In this document: positions 58,938 to 64,000 of the stretch, one piece after another
Position numbering within the stretch: the stretch's first letter is position 1
Layout of the letters: every line of letters begins with the position of its first letter
Assembly: GCA_963839995.1 (NCBI GenBank)
Contig: CAWIXH010000020.1
Location: 1-64,000 of the forward strand
DNA: 64,000 nucleotides
Direction of reading: 5' to 3'
From: CAWIUB01 sp963839995
GTDB taxonomy: Bacteria; Actinomycetota; Actinomycetes; Mycobacteriales; Jatrophihabitantaceae
Translations under genes and position numbers: made by a program
The notes under the pieces: generated by a model
Database searches by the model: none
What the model was told of the DNA's origin: nothing
The model's input: the letters and a program-made list of their open reading frames with translations, nothing else

Positions 58938-59012
58938 GTAGCGAGGGCCGGATTTGAACCGGCGACACAGCGATTATGAGCCGCTTGCTCTGCCAGACTG
59001 AGCTACCCCGCC
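58938..59012 (-). tRNA. trnM: tRNA-Met (CAT), elongator-type
   Basis: A 75-nt cloverleaf on minus: acceptor GGCGGGG / CCTCGCT (with G-U pairs) and discriminator A, D-arm AGCTC-AGTCTGGCA-GAGCA, anticodon loop CTCATAA (CAT), T-arm GCCGG-TTCAAAT-CCGGC. The paired first acceptor position suggests elongator rather than initiator. It could also be a lysidine-modified tRNA-Ile; this cannot be settled by eye. Confidence 0.9.
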
Positions 59013-59048
59013 CTGGTGCGGCCGGCCCCGGGGTTCCGGGACTGCCCG

Positions 59049-59121
59049 AGCCCCCTTACGGAATCGAACCGTAGACCTTCTCCTTACCATGGAGACGCTC
59101 TGCCGACTGAGCTAAGGGGGC
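59049..59121 (-). tRNA. trnT: tRNA-Thr (GGT)
   Basis: A 73-nt cloverleaf on minus: acceptor GCCCCCT / AGGGGGC with discriminator T, anticodon loop ATGGTAA (GGT) on a TCTCC/GGAGA stem, T-arm TACGG-TTCGATT-CCGTA. It is 36 bp upstream of tRNA-Met. A possible -10 box TAGGCT lies at 59160-59165 on minus but its -35 is poor. Confidence 0.96.
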
Positions 59122-59405
59122 AGCCGCGGACGCCGCGCAGCGGCGCGTGCCAACCGCCGAGCCTACACGAGCCAACGCTGCCGAATGATGTCCGATCCGG
59201 CGCAAGCAGTGCCAGAGACGCACGCAACAGAGATCTTGGCAAGGCCGCGCGAGGGGGCCAGACTCTGCATCGGCGCCCCGACGCGCCGGTGAGGAGCGAG
59301 CACGGTGGAGATCGCTGAACTGGCAGAAGGGCGCCAGTTGCCCGGCCCCATCGACCAGTTGCGCGGCTGCGCCGGCGGCCGGGGATACTCACCGGGCACG
59401 ACCCC
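59122..59405. other. Divergent spacer between tRNA-Thr and sdhC
   Basis: No gene is seen. The notable features are a perfect AACTGGC (59318-59324) / GCCAGTT (59333-59339) hairpin and a second direct GACCAGTTGCGCGG (from 59352) that repeats GCCAGTTGCCCGG (from 59333). A possible promoter for sdhC is TTGCGC (59359-59364) with GATACT (59384-59389), but the 19-bp spacing is long. The CCAGTTGC boxes overlap it. Confidence 0.5.
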
Positions 59406-60227
59406 GTGACCCGAGCGGCCGAGCGCCCGGAGGCTGGTGTCGCCTCCACCACCCGCGCTCGCATCGCGCAGCCGACGCTGCGCACCGACCGGTGGTGGCT
59501 GAGCCCGCTGCTGACCTTCCTCGGGCTCACCGCCTGGCTGCTCTACGCGGTGATCCGCACCGTGACGCAACGCAACTACTTCGTGGAGCAGTACCACTAC
59601 CTCTCCCCGTTCACGTCCCCGTGCGTGACCACGTCATGCAACCCGGACGCCCGCGACTTCGGAATATGGTTCGGGGACTGGCCGCCGTTCATCCCGTTCG
59701 CGATCATCACGCTGACGTTCCTGTTCGGGTTCCGGCTCAGCTGTTACTACTACCGCAAGGCGTACTACCGGTCTTTCTGGCTCTCTCCTCCGGCCTGCGC
59801 AGTGGCCGAGCCACACCGCAGCTACACCGGCGAGACCCGCTTCCCGCTGATCATCCAGAACCTGCACCGGTACTTCTTCTACGTCGCCGTGCTGATTTCC
59901 GTCGTGAACAGCTACGACGTGATCCGGGCCTTCCGCGGCAAGGACGGCGGCTTCGGCATCGGTCTGGGCACGCTGATCATGCTGGTCAACGTCGTGCTGC
60001 TCTGGGCGTACACGGTGTCCTGCCATTCGTGTCGACACATCACTGGCGGCCGGCTGCGGCATTTCTCGGCGCACCCGTTGCGCTACCGCGCCTGGACGTT
60101 CGTGTCGAAGCTCAACACCAGACACATGGAGCTGGCCTGGACGACGCTGGCCACCCTGGTTCTGACCGACGGATATATCGGGCTGGTGGCCGCCGGGGCG
60201 TTCAGCGACCCGAGATTGTTTAATTAG
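59406..60227 (+). CDS. sdhC: Succinate dehydrogenase membrane subunit, Sdh1 type
   Basis: This is a 273-residue integral membrane protein with about five hydrophobic helices. It matches the size and position of the mycobacterial Sdh1 membrane subunit (Rv0249c-like), which precedes sdhA and sdhB. Helices lie near residues 32-52 (WLSPLLTFLGLTAWLLYAVI), 96-116, 150-168, 184-204 and 235-255. His residues in SCHSCRHITGG and NTRHMELAW are candidate quinone or haem ligands. The GTG at 59406 is the start. It lies 13 bp before sdhA. Confidence 0.82.
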   Translation: MTRAAERPEAGVASTTRARIAQPTLRTDRWWLSPLLTFLGLTAWLLYAVIRTVTQRNYFVEQYHYLSPFTSPCVTTSCNPDARDFGIWFGDWPPFIPFAIITLTFLFGFRLSCYYYRKAYYRSFWLSPPACAVAEPHRSYTGETRFPLIIQNLHRYFFYVAVLISVVNSYDVIRAFRGKDGGFGIGLGTLIMLVNVVLLWAYTVSCHSCRHITGGRLRHFSAHPLRYRAWTFVSKLNTRHMELAWTTLATLVLTDGYIGLVAAGAFSDPRLFN

Positions 60228-60240
60228 GAGCCTGCCGATC

Positions 60241-62145
60241 GTGCCCGACATGGAGCAGCACAACTACGACGTCCTGATCATCGGCGCTGGCGGCGCCGGG
60301 CTCCGCGCGGCCATCGCGGCCCGCGAGGCGGGCATGCGGACCGCGATCATCTGCAAATCGCTGTTCGGCAAGGCGCACACCGTGATGGCCGAGGGCGGTA
60401 TCGCCGCGAGCATGGGCAACGTCAACCCCAACGACAACTGGCAGGTGCATTTCCGCGACACCATGCGCGGCGGCAAGTTCCTGAACTCCTGGCGAATGGC
60501 CGAACTGCACGCCAAGGAGGCTCCCGATCGGGTCTGGGAGCTCGAGACCTACGGCGCCCTGCTCGACCGCACCCGCGACGGCAAGATCAGCCAGCGCAAC
60601 TTCGGCGGCCATGAGTACCCACGGCTGGCACACGTCGGCGACCGCACCGGGCTCGAGCTCATCCGCACGCTGCAGCAGAAGGTCGTCTCCCTGCAGCAGG
60701 AGGACGAGCGCGAGTCCGGCTCGCCCGACGGCAAACTCACCGTGTTCGCCGAGTACACGATCACCGAGCTGCTGCGTGACTCCACCGGTCGGATCGCCGG
60801 CGCCTTCGGGTACCGCCGCGAGACCGGGGCGTTCGTATTGTTCCGCGCGCCCGCGATGGTGCTCGCCACCGGCGGGATCGGCAAGTCGTGGAAGGTGACG
60901 TCGAACTCGTGGGAGTACACCGGCGACGGCGAGGCGCTCGCCCTGCGAGCCGGCTCGACCCTGGTCAACATGGAGTTCGTGCAGTTCCATCCCACGGGCA
61001 TGGTGTGGCCACCGTCCGTCAAGGGGATCCTGGTCACTGAGTCGGTGCGCGGCGACGGCGGCGTGCTGACCAACTCCGAGGGCAAGCGGTTCATGTTCGA
61101 CTATGTCCCGCCGGTGTTCCGCGGGCAGTACGCCGAGACCGAGGCAGAAGGCGACCGCTGGTACGCCGACCAGGTCAACAACAAGCGCCCGCCGGAGCTG
61201 CTGCCGCGCGACGAGGTGGCCCGGGCGATCAACTCGGAAGTGAAGGCCGGGCGTGGCTCGCCGCACGGCGGCGTGTTCCTCGACGTGTCGGCCCGCCTGC
61301 CCGCCGCCGAGATCCTGCGCAAGCTGCCGTCGATGCACCACCAGTTCAAGGAGCTGGCCGATGTCGACATCACTCAGGAGCCCATGGAGGTCGGACCCAC
61401 CTGTCACTACATGATGGGGGGCATCGAGGTGGACCCCGACACCGAGGCCGCGGCGCGGGTGCCCGGTCTGTTCGCCGCGGGTGAGGTGGCGGGAGGTATG
61501 CACGGCTCGAACCGGCTCGGCGGCAACTCGCTGTCCGACCTGCTTGTCTTCGGCCGCCGGGCGGGCGTGGCAGCCGCCGAGTACGCCGCGGCACTCGGCG
61601 GCCGGTACCCCGCGGTGGACGGGGGACAGATCGACGAGGCCGAGCACAGCGCACTCGTCCCGTTCGACAACGCCGCCGGCGATCACGAGAACCCCTACGA
61701 GCTGCACGCCGAGCTGCAGCAGACGATGAACGAGCTAGTGGGGATCATCCGCAAAGCCGGTGAGCTCGAGCAGGCCCTGGCCAAGCTCGACGAGCTCAAG
61801 GGCCGGGCCCAGAAGGTCGGCGTCGAGGGAGACCGGCACTTCAATCCCGGCTGGCATCTGGCACTCGACCTGCGCAACATGCTGGCCGTCAGCCAGTGCG
61901 TGGCCCGCGCCGCCCTGCGGCGCGAAGAAAGCCGGGGCGGTCACACCCGCGATGACTTCCCGCAAATGGATCCGGCGTGGCGCCAGAAGAACCTGATCTG
62001 CGCAGCCGCGGACGATGGCATCGAGGTCACCGAGCAGCCGCTGTCACCGATGCGCGACGACCTGATCGCGTTGTTCCCCCGCGAGGAGCTCACCAAGTAC
62101 CTGACCGACGACGAACTGGCCCGCCTGCCTGAGGAGATCGAGTGA
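60241..62145 (+). CDS. sdhA: Succinate dehydrogenase flavoprotein subunit, Sdh1 type
   Basis: SdhA oxidises succinate to fumarate on a covalent FAD. It is 634 residues from a GTG. It shows GAGGAGLRAAIAAREAG (FAD binding), the covalent-FAD His in KAHTVMAEGGIAA, FVQFHPTGMV, VRGDGGVLTN and the C-terminal Arg-rich active-site region (RREESRGGHTRDDFP). MGGIEVDPDTEAAARVPGLFAAGEVAGGMHGSNRLGGN closes the FAD site. It is cotranscribed with sdhC and sdhB. Confidence 0.96.
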   Translation: MPDMEQHNYDVLIIGAGGAGLRAAIAAREAGMRTAIICKSLFGKAHTVMAEGGIAASMGNVNPNDNWQVHFRDTMRGGKFLNSWRMAELHAKEAPDRVWELETYGALLDRTRDGKISQRNFGGHEYPRLAHVGDRTGLELIRTLQQKVVSLQQEDERESGSPDGKLTVFAEYTITELLRDSTGRIAGAFGYRRETGAFVLFRAPAMVLATGGIGKSWKVTSNSWEYTGDGEALALRAGSTLVNMEFVQFHPTGMVWPPSVKGILVTESVRGDGGVLTNSEGKRFMFDYVPPVFRGQYAETEAEGDRWYADQVNNKRPPELLPRDEVARAINSEVKAGRGSPHGGVFLDVSARLPAAEILRKLPSMHHQFKELADVDITQEPMEVGPTCHYMMGGIEVDPDTEAAARVPGLFAAGEVAGGMHGSNRLGGNSLSDLLVFGRRAGVAAAEYAAALGGRYPAVDGGQIDEAEHSALVPFDNAAGDHENPYELHAELQQTMNELVGIIRKAGELEQALAKLDELKGRAQKVGVEGDRHFNPGWHLALDLRNMLAVSQCVARAALRREESRGGHTRDDFPQMDPAWRQKNLICAAADDGIEVTEQPLSPMRDDLIALFPREELTKYLTDDELARLPEEIE

Positions 62146-62162
62146 ATCACCATCACCTCCCG

Positions 62163-62211
62163 CGATCATGCAACTTCTGGCCGGCTAGGGCCGCCGAAGG
62201 TTGCGCGATCG
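62163..62211. repeat. 49-bp palindromic element, copy B (sdhA-sdhB spacer)
   Basis: It runs cgatcatgcaacttc ... gaaggttgcgcgatcg with a central ggctagggccgcc. It aligns without gaps to 53231-53279. It lies between two genes of one operon and would form an intercistronic mRNA hairpin. Confidence 0.8.
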
Positions 62212-62230
62212 GGTGGAGCCGAGGCCGACG

Positions 62231-62983
62231 ATGAGCTACGACGCCCACTTTCGGGTCTGGCGGGGTGACATCGACGGCGGTGGTCTCGCCGACTACACCG
62301 TCGAGGTCAACGAGGGCGAGGTCGTGCTCGACATCATCCACCGGCTACAGGCCACCCAAGCCGGCGACCTGGCCGTGCGGTGGAACTGCAAGGCCGGCAA
62401 GTGCGGTTCGTGCAGCGCCGAGATCAACGGCAAGCCTCGGCTGATGTGCATGACCCGGATGTCGACGTTCACCGCAGAAGAGACCATTACCGTGACGCCG
62501 ATGCGGGCGTTCCCGATCGTCAAGGACCTCGTCACAGACGTCTCGTTCAACTACGTCAAGGCGCGCGAGGTACCGGCGTTCGCGCCGCCGCCCAATCTGC
62601 GCCCGGGTGAGTACCGGATGGCACAGGTCGACGTCGCCCGGTCACAAGAGTTCCGCAAGTGCATCGAATGCTTCTTGTGCCAGAACACGTGTCACGTCGT
62701 GCGGGATCACGAGGAGAACAAGGCCCCGTTCGCCGGGCCACGCTTCCTCATGCGGATCGCCGAGCTCGACATGCACCCGCTCGATTCGGCGGATCGCCAG
62801 CGCCAGGCCCAGGACGAATTCGGGCTCGGTTTCTGCAACATCACCAAGTGCTGCACCGAGGTATGCCCCGAGCACATCAAGATCACCGACAACGCATTGA
62901 TTCCGATGAAAGAACGCGTCGTCGACCGAAAGTACGACCCAATCGCCCGGCTGGGCGCGAAGATCGGCCGTCGACAAGGCTGA
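62231..62983 (+). CDS. sdhB: Succinate dehydrogenase iron-sulfur subunit, Sdh1 type
   Basis: SdhB carries electrons from FAD to the quinone site through three clusters. It is 250 residues from the ATG at 62231. The [2Fe-2S] ligands are C53, C58, C61 and C73 (CKAGKCGSC ... C). The [4Fe-4S] and third clusters use CIECFLCQNTCHVV and CNITKCCTEVCPEHI. An 85-bp spacer containing a 49-bp palindrome separates it from sdhA. Confidence 0.95.
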   Translation: MSYDAHFRVWRGDIDGGGLADYTVEVNEGEVVLDIIHRLQATQAGDLAVRWNCKAGKCGSCSAEINGKPRLMCMTRMSTFTAEETITVTPMRAFPIVKDLVTDVSFNYVKAREVPAFAPPPNLRPGEYRMAQVDVARSQEFRKCIECFLCQNTCHVVRDHEENKAPFAGPRFLMRIAELDMHPLDSADRQRQAQDEFGLGFCNITKCCTEVCPEHIKITDNALIPMKERVVDRKYDPIARLGAKIGRRQG

Positions 62984-63004
62984 GCAGCGCGCGGGCATGA
63001 GGTT

Positions 63005-63040
63005 GCCCAGGTGGTCGCACGGGGGAACGACCACCTGGGC
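63005..63040 (+). terminator. Terminator-like hairpin after sdhB
   Basis: A perfect 13-bp stem GCCCAGGTGGTCG (63005-63017) / CGACCACCTGGGC (63028-63040) with a 10-base loop lies 22 bp after the sdhB stop. No T-run follows, as is common for high-GC actinobacterial terminators. Confidence 0.75.
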
Positions 63041-63233
63041 TCACAGAAAAGTATGCACGCCGAGTAGTCGGGGCGCAACCCCAAGTGAAGATCGTTGAGA
63101 GCACTCGCTCAGGGCTCGCAGGACGACCAACCACTGCTTGAACGGAGTTGCCGCGGCACCGCCGTGATGCAGGACCAGACCCGGCGCTGTTGATGACGGA
63201 ACTCGGCGGTACTCTTCGGCAGCGGCATGTCGG
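63041..63233. other. Spacer between the sdhB terminator and the CAP-like gene
   Basis: About 190 bp with no gene, promoter or repeat that I can support. Confidence 0.5.
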
Positions 63234-63878
63234 CTAGCCGACCTTGAGGATTGCGCACTCATATTGGCCGGAGCCGCCCGCGCCAGGCGCGAATGCCCAG
63301 CCAACGCTGAAGGATGTCATGCTCGGATCGAGCAGCCAGGCCATGCCGTCGCTGCGGCTGGCGATCATGCTGATGACCTGTGCGCCCTCCCGGGTGGACA
63401 CTGGCTGCCACGCGTAGTGCGGCGCGCAGCTTGGCCCGTCGCCTTGGTTCAGTGCGCACTGCTGTGCCTGACTGGTCGCGGTACCGGGCACGGCCGGGAG
63501 GCCGTGACTGGTCCGGAACGCGTTGAGCGCCGCGACAGCGCCACCGTCGCCCGGGAGCACACACGGCGCGGCTGACGGACAGCGGCTGGCTGTGCCTGTC
63601 TGGCTCGGCGGCCTGCTCGACGCGGCCTGCAGCGAGGTCGGCGATGCCGCGGGGGGGCTGGTCTGCGACGTGACGGCGCTGACCGCAGGCTGGCTCGATG
63701 CGGTCGGCGCGCCGCCCGCGAGCCCGTCGCCGCCGCGGCCGGTATGCGATCGGCCGAGGAACACCATCAGCGACCCGACGAGCACGCCAATTGCCACCAG
63801 GACAACCAGACCCCACAAGGCTCGCCGCCGTGATGCCGCCTCCTCCTCGCCGGACGGTGACGTCCACAGGTCACTCAT
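63234..63878 (-). CDS. Membrane-anchored secreted protein with CAP-like domain
   Basis: This is a 214-residue protein with one N-terminal transmembrane helix (LWGLVVLVAIGVLVGSLMVFL, about residues 21-41), a long Ser/Thr/Pro/Ala-rich linker (about 45-100) and a C-terminal domain of about 100 residues (AVAALNAFRTSHGLPAVPGTATSQAQQCALNQGDG ... GQYECAILKVG). That domain resembles the CAP/SCP-like secreted domain, but I cannot confirm a catalytic His/Glu set. It is convergent with sdhB. Its function is unknown. Confidence 0.65.
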   Translation of the reverse strand: MSDLWTSPSGEEEAASRRRALWGLVVLVAIGVLVGSLMVFLGRSHTGRGGDGLAGGAPTASSQPAVSAVTSQTSPPAASPTSLQAASSRPPSQTGTASRCPSAAPCVLPGDGGAVAALNAFRTSHGLPAVPGTATSQAQQCALNQGDGPSCAPHYAWQPVSTREGAQVISMIASRSDGMAWLLDPSMTSFSVGWAFAPGAGGSGQYECAILKVG

Positions 63879-64000
63879 CGCGGCTCCCTCGACGGCTCGC
63901 CGACACACACCCGCCTTATTGCATCGACAGTAGATGACAGCGCGGGTGCCCTCCTGGCGTCTCCAACTGCTGCCCTGCCGGTACTGGTCACCAGCCGAGC

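Noticed and set aside
62984..63233. Small SdhF-like subunit gene after sdhB
   Set aside because: I looked for a short hydrophobic frame but found only a terminator hairpin and no supported ORF.

Overview
The window is high-GC DNA with dense, strongly GC3-biased genes, GTG starts and actinobacterial gene order. The bacterium is an actinomycete. Three things point to the Frankia/Acidothermus/Jatrophihabitans side of the class: the hopanoid cluster, the mycobacterial-type succinate dehydrogenase (Sdh1), and the rpmG-hadA-hadB / tRNA-Trp-secE-nusG-rplK-rplA synteny also seen in Mycobacterium. The genus is not determined from sequence alone.

Layout. 1-560: end of an RBBP9-like serine hydrolase, convergent with truA. 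550-24085 (all minus strand, transcribed right to left): the str operon (rpsL, rpsG, fusA, tuf), then S10/spc (rpsJ to secY, adk, map), then the alpha operon (infA, rpmJ, rpsM, rpsK, rpsD, rpoA, rplQ, truA). A small membrane-protein gene and a decayed cytosine-deaminase fragment lie between map and infA. 24086-24588: str leader and promoter. 24589-36262: a DMT permease gene and a complete hopanoid locus: hpnC-hpnD-hpnE-polyprenyl synthase-shc-(hpnG::ispH fusion)-hpnH on minus, divergent from hpnO and a dienelactone-hydrolase-like gene on plus. 36263-37745: an AbiEi/DUF559-type protein gene set among palindromic repeats and a minisatellite. 37746-48997: rpoC, rpoB, an IS1182-type insertion sequence, rplL, rplJ. 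49016-52329: a frameshifted glucodextranase pseudogene. 52439-55065: rplA, rplK, nusG, secE, tRNA-Trp. 55231-59121: an aminotransferase gene, an M1-type lipoprotein peptidase gene, hadB, hadA, rpmG, tRNA-Met, tRNA-Thr. 59406-62983: sdhC-sdhA-sdhB. 63234-63878: a secreted CAP-like protein gene.

The most unusual observation is that many longer spacers inside the housekeeping operons hold short dispersed repeats. I distinguish at least five families. One is a palindrome of exactly 46 bp with GTTGTTCGAC/GTCGAACAAC ends (six copies). One is a 49-bp palindrome (two copies). One is a 79-bp unit (two copies). One is a unit of about 78 bp beginning TGATGAGCGAGCATCGC and ending in GCGCGAAGAGC; it often overlaps the stop codon of the preceding ribosomal gene. 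The last is a GAAATCG/CGATTTC hairpin element (three copies). Other points of note are the HpnG-IspH fusion, low-complexity acidic or alanine-rich tails on L17, S3, L10 and NusG, a seven-copy GTGCT microsatellite in the str leader, an IS separating rplL from rpoB, and the multiply frameshifted glucodextranase gene.

Promoter calls are pattern matches to sigma70-type hexamers. Family assignments are from recalled motifs and synteny, not from database searches.
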